From NCBI GenBank assembly GCA_947627765.1, contig CANQXA010000014.1, positions 1 through 40,543 on the forward strand: 40,543 nucleotides of DNA, in the 5' to 3' direction. The notes beneath the pieces were generated by a model, which saw only the letters and a program-made list of their open reading frames with translations, did no database searches and was not told where the DNA came from. The translations under genes and the position numbers were made by a program. The DNA is from an uncultured Clostridia bacterium. Its GTDB lineage: Bacteria > Bacillota > Clostridia > Christensenellales > Borkfalkiaceae. Shown here in pieces: positions 32,562 to 40,543 of the stretch. The first letter of the stretch is position 1; each line of letters begins with the position of its first letter.

Positions 32562-33797
32562 ATGAAAGCCATGAGAATCGCATTGCTCCTCCTTGCGGGG
32601 AGCTTTTTTTTGAGCGGCTGCGGAAGCCGCGTGGAACGGGGCGTACGGGTCAACGGCATAAACGTCGGCGGGATGACATACTTGGAGGCGTGCGAGAAGA
32701 TCCGCGCGGAGATGAAGAGAATCCCGCTCGCGGTCAAAACGCCCGCGGGAGAATTTGAATTACAAGTGGACTACGGCGACGACGTGGAGGAGATCGTACG
32801 GCAGGCGAAGCGCGGGCAAAGCTACGTCGCCGAGACCCGCCGTGAAAGCGTTTTCTTAGAGGACTTCGCGGACATGGTATGCGCGAAGAACCTCGTAGAG
32901 CCCCAAGACGCCGCCTTATCCTTCTCCTCCGGGGGCTTTTGCTATCAGCCCGAAAAGACGGGGTTTTGTATCGACCGCGGGGAGCTCGTCGAGACGGTTT
33001 CCCGCGCTCTGAAAGGGGATACCGAGCGGGCGGAGATCGCGGGGAAGACGTTAAAGCCCGCCGTCACCGAAGAGACGCTGAAAGAGCGCACACAGCTTCT
33101 CTCCGTCTTCACGACCGTCTTCTCCCCCGCCAATGCGCCCCGCGCCCACAACATCGCGCTTGCGGCGGAGAAGATCTCGGGGACGGCGATCGGTCCCGGG
33201 GAGACCTTTTCCTTCAACGATCGGGTGGGCAAGCGCACCGAGGAAAACGGCTTCGAGATCGCGGCGGTCATCGAGGGCGGGGAATTCGTGCGCGGCGTGG
33301 GCGGCGGCGTCTGCCAGACGAGCACCACGCTCTTCGGGGCGGCGCTCCGCGCGGGATTGGAGATCGCAGAGAGCCGTCCCCATTCCCTCGCGGTGGAGTA
33401 TGCCGAGCCCTCGCAGGACGCGATGGTCTCCGAGTACAGCGACCTGAAACTGAAAAATCCCTACCCCTTTCCCGTCTACCTGCTCGCTACGGCGGGGGAG
33501 GGGGAAGTGAGCTTCTCCGTCTACGGAAAACCCGACGGGCGGCGGTACGAAGTGGAGAGCAGGGTGCTCTTTACCCTCGACCCGCCCCCCGCAAAAATCG
33601 TGGACGGGACGGAAAACCGCGTCCTACGCGCCCCGCGCCGCGGGCTCGCCAGCGAGAGCACCCTCCTTTGCTACGAGGGGGAGACGCTGGTCTTTCGCCG
33701 CGTGATCCGCAGGGATACCTATGCCTGCGTACAGGGCGTCGAGGAGCGGATCCCCGCCGCGGAAGACATTTTGGAGGACGAATCCGCCGATTTTTGA
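32562..33797 (+). CDS. VanW-family lipoprotein
   Basis: The protein has 411 residues. A lipoprotein signal is seen: L-L-L-L-A-G-S-F-F-L-S-G-C, with the lipobox cysteine near residue 21. The VanW domain covers about residues 185-320, with R-A-H-N-I-A-L-A-A, P-G-E-T-F-S-F-N, G-V-G-G-G-V-C-Q-T-S-T-T-L-F and R-P-H-S-L-A-V-E-Y. VanW was first seen in vancomycin-resistance clusters, but most copies are house proteins of unknown role at the cell wall, and no other van gene is present. GAGAGGGGGAT directly precedes the start; it can pair with the upstream ATCCTC. Confidence 0.9.
   Translation: MKAMRIALLLLAGSFFLSGCGSRVERGVRVNGINVGGMTYLEACEKIRAEMKRIPLAVKTPAGEFELQVDYGDDVEEIVRQAKRGQSYVAETRRESVFLEDFADMVCAKNLVEPQDAALSFSSGGFCYQPEKTGFCIDRGELVETVSRALKGDTERAEIAGKTLKPAVTEETLKERTQLLSVFTTVFSPANAPRAHNIALAAEKISGTAIGPGETFSFNDRVGKRTEENGFEIAAVIEGGEFVRGVGGGVCQTSTTLFGAALRAGLEIAESRPHSLAVEYAEPSQDAMVSEYSDLKLKNPYPFPVYLLATAGEGEVSFSVYGKPDGRRYEVESRVLFTLDPPPAKIVDGTENRVLRAPRRGLASESTLLCYEGETLVFRRVIRRDTYACVQGVEERIPAAEDILEDESADF
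32867..32877 (+). repeat. polar motif CGCGGACATGG, copy 9
   Basis: Exact 11-mer followed by TATG; in the VanW gene (A-D-M-V). Confidence 0.85.
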
Positions 33798-33826
33798 AAA
33801 AAATGCGGAACTTCCCGCAAAACCGC

Positions 33827-33855
33827 TTGCTTTTTCCCGAAGAATCCTTTATAAT
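33827..33855 (+). promoter_or_regulatory. sigma-A promoter of rplS
   Basis: TTGCTT (33827-33832), 17-base spacer, TATAAT (33850-33855); the start is near 33862. Confidence 0.85.
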
Positions 33856-33870
33856 CTTAAACTGACTTCG

Positions 33871-33904
33871 GGCGGTCCTCTGCCGTGATAAGGGCACGAA
33901 CGCC
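33871..33904 (+). promoter_or_regulatory. structured leader hairpin ahead of rplS (possible L19 leader)
   Basis: GGCG (33871-33874) pairs with CGCC (33901-33904), and inside it GTCCT (33875-33879) pairs with AGGGC (33891-33895). It lies between the promoter and the rplS ribosome binding site. Firmicutes rplS mRNAs often carry an autoregulatory L19 leader; whether this is one is not checked. Confidence 0.5.
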
Positions 33905-33930
33905 GCGTAAAACATGGAGGTAAAGTCATT

Positions 33931-34272
33931 ATGGGACTGATCGAGGCGATCGAAGCCGAGAACATGAAGGAGAGCATTCCCAAGTTCAACGTCGGCGACA
34001 CCGTCAAGGTGGGCTACCGCATCATCGAGGGCGGTAAGGAGAGGATCCAGAACTTCGAGGGCGTCGTCATCGCCAAGAAGCACGGCGGGATCCGCGAGAG
34101 CTTCACCGTGCGCCGTCTTTCGTTCGGCGTCGGCGTGGAGCGCAGTTTCCCCATCCATTCCCCCAAGATCGCGTACGTCAACGTCGTGAGAGCGGGCAAG
34201 GTGAGAAGGGCGAAGCTCTACTATCTGCGCGGGCTTACAGGCAAAGCCGCAAAGATCAAAGAGAAGAAGTAA
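33931..34272 (+). CDS. rplS: 50S ribosomal protein L19
   Basis: This 113-residue protein matches the normal L19 length. Hallmarks: [11 protein letters not shown] near residue 17, [27 protein letters not shown], and [12 protein letters not shown] at the end. It sits at the 30S-50S interface. GGAGG lies about 11 bases before the ATG. It stands alone here: trmD and rimM, its usual neighbours, are absent. Own promoter and terminator make it a single-gene unit. Confidence 0.97.
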   Translation: MGLIEAIEAENMKESIPKFNVGDTVKVGYRIIEGGKERIQNFEGVVIAKKHGGIRESFTVRRLSFGVGVERSFPIHSPKIAYVNVVRAGKVRRAKLYYLRGLTGKAAKIKEKK

Positions 34273-34283
34273 AGCCGGAAAAG

Positions 34284-34315
34284 ATCGGTCTGCGGGAAGC
34301 GGACCGATTTTTTTT
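34284..34315 (+). terminator. intrinsic terminator after rplS
   Basis: ATCGGTCTGC (34284-34293) pairs with GCGGACCGAT (34299-34308, one G-U) around a 5-base loop, then seven T. Confidence 0.92.
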
Positions 34316-34388
34316 ACGCTCCGCCCCGCCGCACGGGAAGAAATTTGGGCGGCGGCGCAAAAAAATCCCGAAAACGGCAAAAAATCCG

Positions 34389-34417
34389 TTTACAATTCTC
34401 GTCCAATCGGTTAGAAT
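34389..34417 (+). promoter_or_regulatory. sigma-A promoter of the GT-C-like gene
   Basis: TTTACA (34389-34394), 17-base spacer, TAGAAT (34412-34417). A second -10-like TATAAT lies at 34430-34435. Confidence 0.75.
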
Positions 34418-34450
34418 AGAGATTACTAATATAATAGGGAATAATGACTC

Positions 34451-36502
34451 ATGAGAAAAAGTGTTTCCGGAAAGAAACGGATCGGGGGATTTTTCCTCGC
34501 CTTCCTCATCGTCGCGCTCGCCTTTCTTGCGGTTGGGCTCGGTACGCTCGGCTCGGTGTACTCCACGGGCGGGGCGTACGCCATGTACGCAAAGGAAGAG
34601 GACGACCGCGAGATCCCGAGCGTGATCTTCAGGCTCAACCAGCTCACGGAACCGGACGGGGAGGGCGGCACCAAGACGACCTACCTCAGAGTGGTGGGCT
34701 GTGCGGTTAACGTCGCCACCATCTACGCCGAACCCGGCACTCCCGTGACGTTGCGCCTCGAGCGGAGCACGGGGGGAACTTCGTGGAGCTCCACGCCTCT
34801 TCGGGCGACGCTCGAAAACTTCGTCACCCCCGAGCCCGAGACGGGGGAAAGCTCTTCTGCGGTCTCGTACGACGCGTCCGACGTCTTTTTCCGCTTCGTA
34901 TCCCCCTTCACCTTTCCGACGGGGGGTTGGAGGGTCAGCCTCTATCCGTACGTCGGGCTCTCCATCGACGGTACGGGCAAGGCGGGCAGTCCCAACGTTC
35001 TGATCAACGAGGTGGTCTTTGTCGGTGAGAAACTGCAATCTTCCTCCGATACGACGGGTACGGGGGAGTACTGCGTCGTCCCCGCCGAGATCTATTCCGC
35101 CCTTCCCTACGCCGAAGAGACCGCCGAAGACGCCAGAGCGCGCGCGGGGGCCCTCTTAGACGCCCAAACCTATCCCGAAGATTACCAAACCTCCTTCTAC
35201 CGTTACGGCAAAGAGGAGATCTATTCCATGATGACCATTGCGGAGATGAAGCGCGGCGCCGAGTACGCAACGGGCGCGGACGGGCTTCCCTCCGACGTCT
35301 ATACCGTCGATTCCGTCTATGGGCCGTTCGGGGAAGACTTCCTCGCGCTCGGGACGCTGATCTTCGGGATGAGCCCCTTCGGACTTCGGTTCTTCCCCCT
35401 TCTCGCCGCGTTCGGCGCGCTCGTCGTGCTCTCCCGCTTCATCGTACGCATTACGAAGAGCGAAAAGGCGGGGCTCGTCTTCGCCGTGCTCTTCTCCCTC
35501 TCCAACCTTGCGATCGGCTACGGGCATCTCGGCACGCCGCTGACGCTCGGGCTGTTCTTCTTCGCGTGCGCGCTCGATCTCGTGCACCGCTTCTATATGC
35601 GCGGGCTGAAAAATGCCGACTTCAAGAGCGTGCTTCCCCTGCTTGCGGCAGGGCTGTTCGGAGCCGCCGCCATCTGCGTCAACGGCGCCTTCCTGCTCCC
35701 CGTAGCGGGCGTTGCAGGGCTCTTCATCGCGGGCATGGTACGCCAGCAGACCGCCAAACGCTATCATCTCGAAAAGATCGCCGAAGAGTCGGAAGGGGAA
35801 GAAGAACAGCGCGCCAAGGCGGGCAAGACGGTCGCGGAATACCGCTTCCGCAACACCGCCGCGCCCACGCTCTTTTTCGCGGGGCTCGTGATCGGCGCCT
35901 TCCTTTTGGCGCTCCTCGGGACCCTTCCGGGCTACTTCGCCTACCTTCGCGCCTTCGATAATCCCGCCGCGCCCGTGATGAACATCTTCTCGGTCGCGTG
36001 GAAGACGTTCGCGGGCGGCTTCGCGGGGACGAACGCCTATCTCATGGCGGGCGGCTTTGACGTCTTCTACAAGATCTTCCGCGGCGACGGGCTCAGCTAT
36101 GCCGTGACCGCGGTCGCGATCAACCCTGTCGCCCTCTTGGCGGGCGCGGCGGGCGTCTTCTTCGGCGTGCGCAAGCTCATCGTGCTCCTCCTTTCCAAGG
36201 AGCGCGGACGCGAATGGAGGGCGGGTCTGCGCGGCGTCGTCCTGCTGCTCGCGGGGCTCCTTCTCTCCCTCTTCACCGCCAGCGTGGTAAAGTTCGCGAC
36301 GCCTTTCGTCGTACTCGCCTACATCTTTGCCTTCCTGCTCGCGGCGCAGTCCTATACGGCTTACCGCGGGAACCACGAGAGAGCGGTCAAAGCGGTCGGG
36401 GCGACGGCGCTCGTTTTGCTCATCGCCGCCTTCCTGCTCTTCGCCGTATTTACCTTCTCGGTCCCGCTCCCTGCTTCCTTCATGACGACTATCTTCGGCT
36501 GA
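34451..36502 (+). CDS. GT-C/PMT-like polytopic membrane protein
   Basis: The protein has 683 residues. TM1 (about residues 11-33) is followed by a large extracytoplasmic, strand-rich domain (about 40-285), then about ten helices. The segment F-L-A-L-G-T-L-I-F-G-M-S-P-F-G-L-R-F-F near residue 300 resembles the entry of PMT/ArnT glycosyltransferases (H-P-P-L-G-K ... F-G-x-x-P-F-G-W-R), but the catalytic D-E pair and the H-P-P-L-G-K motif are not seen. A charged cytoplasmic loop lies at about 440-475. It could be a GT-C enzyme with relocated acidic residues or an inactive relative. Separate promoter; no related glycan genes nearby. Confidence 0.6.
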   Translation: MRKSVSGKKRIGGFFLAFLIVALAFLAVGLGTLGSVYSTGGAYAMYAKEEDDREIPSVIFRLNQLTEPDGEGGTKTTYLRVVGCAVNVATIYAEPGTPVTLRLERSTGGTSWSSTPLRATLENFVTPEPETGESSSAVSYDASDVFFRFVSPFTFPTGGWRVSLYPYVGLSIDGTGKAGSPNVLINEVVFVGEKLQSSSDTTGTGEYCVVPAEIYSALPYAEETAEDARARAGALLDAQTYPEDYQTSFYRYGKEEIYSMMTIAEMKRGAEYATGADGLPSDVYTVDSVYGPFGEDFLALGTLIFGMSPFGLRFFPLLAAFGALVVLSRFIVRITKSEKAGLVFAVLFSLSNLAIGYGHLGTPLTLGLFFFACALDLVHRFYMRGLKNADFKSVLPLLAAGLFGAAAICVNGAFLLPVAGVAGLFIAGMVRQQTAKRYHLEKIAEESEGEEEQRAKAGKTVAEYRFRNTAAPTLFFAGLVIGAFLLALLGTLPGYFAYLRAFDNPAAPVMNIFSVAWKTFAGGFAGTNAYLMAGGFDVFYKIFRGDGLSYAVTAVAINPVALLAGAAGVFFGVRKLIVLLLSKERGREWRAGLRGVVLLLAGLLLSLFTASVVKFATPFVVLAYIFAFLLAAQSYTAYRGNHERAVKAVGATALVLLIAAFLLFAVFTFSVPLPASFMTTIFG

Positions 36503-36548
36503 TTTTGCGGCACAATCGATTCCCGCCCCGTGCGGAAAGGAGAACCCC

Positions 36549-38069
36549 ATGATTGCCAAAGTCAAATGTTACGCGTTGAGCGGCCTCGAAGGCGTTCCCG
36601 TCGAGGTGGAGACGGACGTCAACAAGGGCGTGCCGTCCTACGATATGGTCGGGCTTCCCGACGCCGCGGTCAAGGAGAGCAAGGAGCGCGTACGTTCCGC
36701 CCTCAAAAACAGCGGATTGCTCTTCCCGATGAACCGCATCACGATCAACTTCGCTCCCGCCGATCTCAAAAAGGAGGGCGCGGCGTTCGACCTCGCCGTT
36801 GCGATCTCCCTGCTCAAAGCGAGCGAACAGCTCGTCGGCGCAGACATGGGTGGGACCGTTTTCCTCGGCGAGCTTGCCTTAAACGGCGATCTGCGCCCCA
36901 TCAACGGGCTTCTGCCCATCCTGATCTCGGCGAAGAGCCACGGCTATTCCCGCTTTGTCATCCCCGCGGGCAACCGCAGTGAGGCGCGGTTTTTGGGTGG
37001 CGCGGAGATCTATCCCGCCGAAAATCTGACCGCCGTCGTACGGCACCTCTTGGGCGTCAGCCCCATCGAGCCCCTCGAGACGGCGGAGTACGTTCCCCAT
37101 GCGGGCGCGAAGACGTCGGCAAACCTCAAATATGTGAAGGGTCAGCCCCTCGCCCGCCGCGCCCTCGAGATCGCCGTCGCGGGCGGACACAACCTGCTCA
37201 TGGTCGGCCCTCCCGGAACGGGGAAGACGATGCTCGCCCGCTGTCTTCCCACCATCATGCCCGATCTCACCTTCGAGGAGGCGCTCGAGATCACGAAGAT
37301 CCACTCGGTCGCGGGAGTTTTGGGCGAAGAGGGGATCGTCACCGAGCGTCCCTTCCGTACCCCGCACCACACGGCGACGACGGTCTCCATGTGCGGCGGC
37401 GGGAACAAAGTCGTTCACCCGGGGGAGATCTCCCTCGCGCACGGGGGCGTCCTCTTTTTGGACGAACTGCCCGAATATAAGCGCTCCACATTGGAAGCGC
37501 TCCGCCAGCCCCTCGAGGACGGGAAGATCACCGTCTCCCGCGCGGGCGGCACCTTTACCTTCCCCGCGCGCTTTATGCTGTGCGCGAGCATGAATCCCTG
37601 CCCCTGCGGGAATTACGGCTCCTCCGAGCGCACTTGCAGTTGTACGCCCGCCGAGATCCGCCGTTACCGCAAGAAGATCTCGGGTCCTCTTCTCGACCGT
37701 ATCGATCTGCAAGTGGAAGTGGACGACGTCGCCTACGACGAACTCACCTCCACGGGAGAGCAGGAACATTCGGAGCCCGTGAAGGAGCGCGTGGAGGGCG
37801 CCCGCCGCATCCAGCGCAACCGTTTCGGGGAGTACGGCATCGTGACCAACGCCGAAATGGGGGAGCGGGAACTCGCGCAATTCTGTATGCTCGACCGTGA
37901 GGGGAACGACATCCTCCGCGCCGCCTTTGAACGGATGCACCTCTCCGCCCGCGCCCGCGCAAGGATCATCAAGGTCGCGCGGACGATCGCCGATCTCGAC
38001 GGATGCGAGGAGATCAGACCGAAGCACGTCTTCGAAGCCGTCTCCTACCGCATCTTCGACCAAATGTGA
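36549..38069 (+). CDS. comM: YifB/ComM-family Mg-chelatase-like AAA+ ATPase
   Basis: The protein has 506 residues, the usual length. The N-terminal Lon-like ChlI domain begins with Y-A-L-S-G-L-E-G-V-P-V-E-V. The AAA+ core has Walker A V-G-P-P-G-T-G-K-T-M near residue 220 and Walker B G-V-L-F-L-D-E-L-P-E near 305. A Cys-rich insert C-P-C-G-N-Y-G ... C-S-C is present, and the C-terminal Mg_chelatase_C domain has F-E-R-M-H-L-S-A-R-A. In Vibrio, ComM is a helicase that extends branch migration in transformation. Its stop overlaps the dprA start (TGATG), so the two are coupled. Confidence 0.95.
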   Translation: MIAKVKCYALSGLEGVPVEVETDVNKGVPSYDMVGLPDAAVKESKERVRSALKNSGLLFPMNRITINFAPADLKKEGAAFDLAVAISLLKASEQLVGADMGGTVFLGELALNGDLRPINGLLPILISAKSHGYSRFVIPAGNRSEARFLGGAEIYPAENLTAVVRHLLGVSPIEPLETAEYVPHAGAKTSANLKYVKGQPLARRALEIAVAGGHNLLMVGPPGTGKTMLARCLPTIMPDLTFEEALEITKIHSVAGVLGEEGIVTERPFRTPHHTATTVSMCGGGNKVVHPGEISLAHGGVLFLDELPEYKRSTLEALRQPLEDGKITVSRAGGTFTFPARFMLCASMNPCPCGNYGSSERTCSCTPAEIRRYRKKISGPLLDRIDLQVEVDDVAYDELTSTGEQEHSEPVKERVEGARRIQRNRFGEYGIVTNAEMGERELAQFCMLDREGNDILRAAFERMHLSARARARIIKVARTIADLDGCEEIRPKHVFEAVSYRIFDQM

Positions 38070-39127
38070 TGACGGCGGAGGAACGGGCATATCTATGGCT
38101 GTGCGGCTGTACGTCCCTCGGGGACAGGGACCGCGCGGCGCTTCTGCGGGCGGCGGACCCCGCGGAGATCCTTCTCCATGCGGAGACGATTTTCCCCGCG
38201 GTGCTTTCGGGGGAGCATGAGATCCCGCCCTACGACCGCCGTATGCACGACGCGGACGCCTTTCTCAAAATGCTCGCCGCCAAGCATTATTTCGCCCTGA
38301 CCCCCTTTTCGGAGGATTACCCCGAACCGCTCAGGCACATCTCCCTTCCCCCGCTCGTCCTCTACGGTTTGGGCAGAAGGGAGCTCATCCGCGGCAGGAA
38401 GTTCTGCGTGGTCGGGTCCCGTACCATTCCGCCGTGGGCGGAGAAGGCGGGGCGGGACATCGCCGAGCGCCTTGCGGAGAAGTTCGTCATCGTGACGGGT
38501 CTCGCCGAAGGGGGCGACAGCGCCGCCATCGCGGGCGCGCTCGGAAGCGGCAATCTCATCTCCGTGCTCCCTTGCGGGCTGGACTGCTGTTATCCCGCGG
38601 CGCACGCGTCGCTCAAAGAGAAGATCGCAGAGCGCGGGCTTTTGATCAGCGAATTGCCGCCGTGGGAGGAGGCGAAGAAGTATTCCTTCCATGCCCGCAA
38701 CCGTCTGCTCGCGGGGCTCTCGGAGGGCGTATTCGTCTTGGCGGCGGCAACAAAGAGCGGCGCGCTCATCACCGCGAACTGCGCCTTGGAGTACGGGAGG
38801 GACGTATTCGCCTTTCCCTATTCCCCCAATGTACGGCAGGGGGAGGGTTGCAACGAACTCATCAAGTGCGGCGCCTATCTCGTGACGGGCGCGGAAGACA
38901 TCTTCTCCGTCTACGGCATCGAGGCGGGCGAGAAGAAAGAGATCGCGCTGAGCGGCGAAGAACGGGAAGTGCTCGCCTTCCTCAAAGAGAGCGGGCAGGC
39001 GCACCCCGCCGCGATCGCGGAACGTACGGGAAAAAAGATCTTCGAGGTGACGGCGATCCTCTCCGCCCTCGAGATCAAGGGGGCCGCCGTCAAAGCGGGC
39101 GGCAATCAATACAGCGCGGCGGAGTAG
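38069..39127 (+). CDS. dprA: DNA processing protein DprA (Smf)
   Basis: The protein has 352 residues. It protects incoming single-stranded DNA and loads RecA in natural transformation. The Rossmann core shows V-V-G-S-R near residue 120, a variant T-G-L-A-E-G-G-D-S-A-A-I in place of the usual S-G-L-A-x-G-I-D-x-x-A-H, L-P-C-G-L-D-C-C-Y-P, A-R-N-R-L-L-A-G-L-S, and S-G-A-L-I-T-A-N-C-A-L-E-Y-G-R. A C-terminal winged-helix-like part closes the protein. An earlier in-frame start would overlap comM heavily; the ATG at 38069 is the coupled one. Adjacent topA is the usual neighbour. Confidence 0.94.
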   Translation: MTAEERAYLWLCGCTSLGDRDRAALLRAADPAEILLHAETIFPAVLSGEHEIPPYDRRMHDADAFLKMLAAKHYFALTPFSEDYPEPLRHISLPPLVLYGLGRRELIRGRKFCVVGSRTIPPWAEKAGRDIAERLAEKFVIVTGLAEGGDSAAIAGALGSGNLISVLPCGLDCCYPAAHASLKEKIAERGLLISELPPWEEAKKYSFHARNRLLAGLSEGVFVLAAATKSGALITANCALEYGRDVFAFPYSPNVRQGEGCNELIKCGAYLVTGAEDIFSVYGIEAGEKKEIALSGEEREVLAFLKESGQAHPAAIAERTGKKIFEVTAILSALEIKGAAVKAGGNQYSAAE

Positions 39128-39152
39128 ATCCGCGCGGCAAAGGAGTGAATGT

Positions 39153-40543
39153 ATGGATCTGATCATCGTGGAGTCGCCGAGCAAGGCGAAAACAATTTCG
39201 AGATACTTAAAGGGGAAGTACCGCGTAGACGCTTCGGGCGGGCACATCCGCGACCTTCCGCAGAAGAAGCTCGGCGTCGCCGTCGATAAGGATTACGAGC
39301 CCCGCTACGTCACCTCTCCGGGGAAGGAAGAGGTGATCAAACGCCTCACCGAAGAGGCGAAGAGGGCGGGCAGGGTCTATCTCGCGACCGACCCCGACCG
39401 CGAGGGCGAGGCGATCTCGTGGCACCTTCAAAGCGTTCTCGGGCTTCCCGAGGACGGCGAGAACCGTATCGAGTTCAACGAGATTTCCCCCAAGGCGGTC
39501 CAGCGCGCTTTGGAGCATCCCCGCGCCATCAACTACAATTTGGTGGACGCACAGCAGGCGCGCCGCGTGCTCGACCGTCTCGTCGGCTACAAGCTCTCCC
39601 CGCTTCTCAACAACAAGATCCAGAACGGGCTCTCGGCGGGGCGGGTACAATCGGTCGCGCTGAGGCTGGTCGTCGAGCGGGAACGGGAGATCGAGGCATT
39701 CGTGCCCGAAGAGTATTGGACGCTCTCCGCGGACGTGCAGGACGACGGCGGGCAGTACGCCGCATTCCGCGCCATCCTCGAAAAGAAGAACGGCAAGAAG
39801 ATCAAGGTGAGCAACCGGGCGGAGGCGGACGAGATCCTCGCCGCGCTGAAAAGGGGGAGCTATACCGTTCTGAGCGTCAAAAAGACGGTCGCAAGATCGC
39901 ACGCGCCCGCACCCTTTACGACTTCCACCCTCCAGCAGGACGCCTCCAACAAGCTCGGCATGACCGCGCCCGAGACCATGCTGATGGCACAGCACCTCTA
40001 TGAGGGTATGGACCTCGAAGGCGAGGGGCATGTCGCGTTCGTGACCTATATCCGTACCGATTCCACCCGCGTTTCGGCGGACGCGCAGGCGGCGGCGAGG
40101 GAGTATATCGAACAGAAGTACGGCAAAGAGTATCTTCCCGAGAAGCCCAACTTCTACGCCTCCAAGAAGGGCGCGCAGGACGCGCACGAGGCGATCCGTC
40201 CCATCGATCTCACGCGCACGCCCGAGTCGGTCAAGAAACTGCTCGACCGCAAGCACTACAACATCTACAAGCTCATCTACGAGCGGTTCATCGCTTCCCA
40301 GATGGCGGAGGCGCTGTACGACGCCATGCAGATCGAGATCGCCTGCGGGGAATACGGGCTCAAAGCGAGCGGCAGGGCGCTCCGCTTTGCGGGCTTTACC
40401 GCCATCTACGCCGATTTCCGCAAGGAGGACGAGGAGGAGACCAAGGGGCTTCTTCCTCCCCTCAACGAAGGGCAGAAGCTCATCGCGTCCAACATTACGG
40501 GCGAGCAGAAGTTCACTAAGCCGCCCATCCGCTATACCGACGC
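39153..40543 (+). CDS. topA: DNA topoisomerase I, 5' part
   Basis: The frame stays open to the end of the window; 463 residues are seen. AAAGGAG precedes the ATG. The TOPRIM domain has I-V-E-S-P-S-K-A-K-T-I near residue 5 and T-D-P-D-R-E-G-E-A-I-S-W-H near residue 90. The active-site tyrosine is in Y-I-R-T-D-S-T-R-V-S near residue 299. N-G-L-S-A-G-R-V-Q-S-V-A-L-R is also typical of TopA. It relaxes negative supercoils. The zinc-ribbon C-terminus expected in this family lies beyond the window. dprA-topA is a common Firmicutes order. Confidence 0.97.
   Translation, partial: MDLIIVESPSKAKTISRYLKGKYRVDASGGHIRDLPQKKLGVAVDKDYEPRYVTSPGKEEVIKRLTEEAKRAGRVYLATDPDREGEAISWHLQSVLGLPEDGENRIEFNEISPKAVQRALEHPRAINYNLVDAQQARRVLDRLVGYKLSPLLNNKIQNGLSAGRVQSVALRLVVEREREIEAFVPEEYWTLSADVQDDGGQYAAFRAILEKKNGKKIKVSNRAEADEILAALKRGSYTVLSVKKTVARSHAPAPFTTSTLQQDASNKLGMTAPETMLMAQHLYEGMDLEGEGHVAFVTYIRTDSTRVSADAQAAAREYIEQKYGKEYLPEKPNFYASKKGAQDAHEAIRPIDLTRTPESVKKLLDRKHYNIYKLIYERFIASQMAEALYDAMQIEIACGEYGLKASGRALRFAGFTAIYADFRKEDEEETKGLLPPLNEGQKLIASNITGEQKFTKPPIRYTD

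Noticed and set aside
32562-33797. Vancomycin-resistance cluster
   Set aside because: VanW-domain proteins are widespread in Clostridia; no vanA/B ligase, vanH, vanX or VanRS pair is seen.

Overview
The window reads as a stretch of chromosome from a GC-rich, spore-forming member of the Firmicutes (Clostridia-like). The evidence is: spoVT, a spoVB-like flippase and yabN/mazG in the Bacillus order; Firmicutes-style sigma-A promoters (TTGACA/TTTACA/TTGCTT, 17-bp spacers, TATAAT) and purine-rich ribosome binding sites; L19 and VanW proteins of clostridial type; a rubrerythrin; and yybP-ykoY manganese riboswitches. I infer an uncultured gut-type Clostridia lineage, but cannot name it from sequence alone. 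I see no phage, transposase, integrase, CRISPR array, rRNA or tRNA. The gene density is very high and 34 of 39 genes lie on the + strand.

Layout. 1-5282: 3' end of a PLP aminotransferase, spoVT, spoVB-like flippase, yabN-type mazG, a tRNA dihydrouridine synthase and a small GRAM-like protein, closed by a bidirectional terminator. 5352-7714 (minus): a beta-propeller membrane protein and an ECF-type sigma factor sharing ATGA. 7861-8556: a metallophosphoesterase whose promoter predicts a leaderless mRNA. 8562-14122: pyrBCFKDE, the UMP pathway without carAB, behind a strong promoter and an intrinsic-terminator attenuator. 14172-16591: asparaginase, tcdA and upp. 16740-17577: rubrerythrin coupled to two tiny ORFs. 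17684-21065: trmL (also predicted leaderless), an LRR-like exported protein, cardiolipin synthase and a small protein recalling the PriA N-terminus. 21072-26447: a metal and ABC export block, with two manganese-riboswitch leaders ahead of mntP and of a CaCA exchanger; a heterodimeric ABC exporter is translationally coupled to the exchanger. 26545-31297 (minus): a zinc-ribbon membrane protein, mnmG and dnaA. 31412-40543: recF (divergent from dnaA), a VanW lipoprotein, rplS, a GT-C-like membrane protein, comM, dprA and the 5' part of topA.

The observation I find most worth pursuing is not a gene. An 11-base word, CGCGGACATGG, usually followed by (G)TA or (G)TG, occurs exactly nine times in 40.5 kb, where about 0.02 copies would be expected under equal base frequencies. 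It occurs in several reading frames, in an intergenic space, and on the non-coding strand of minus-strand genes, yet 8 of 9 copies point the same way along the chromosome. This looks like a polar chromosomal DNA motif (KOPS/SRS-like, Chi-like, or an uptake/recognition sequence) rather than a protein-coding constraint. Its polarity does not switch at dnaA, and I see no DnaA boxes between dnaA and recF, so dnaA here seems to sit away from the replication origin.
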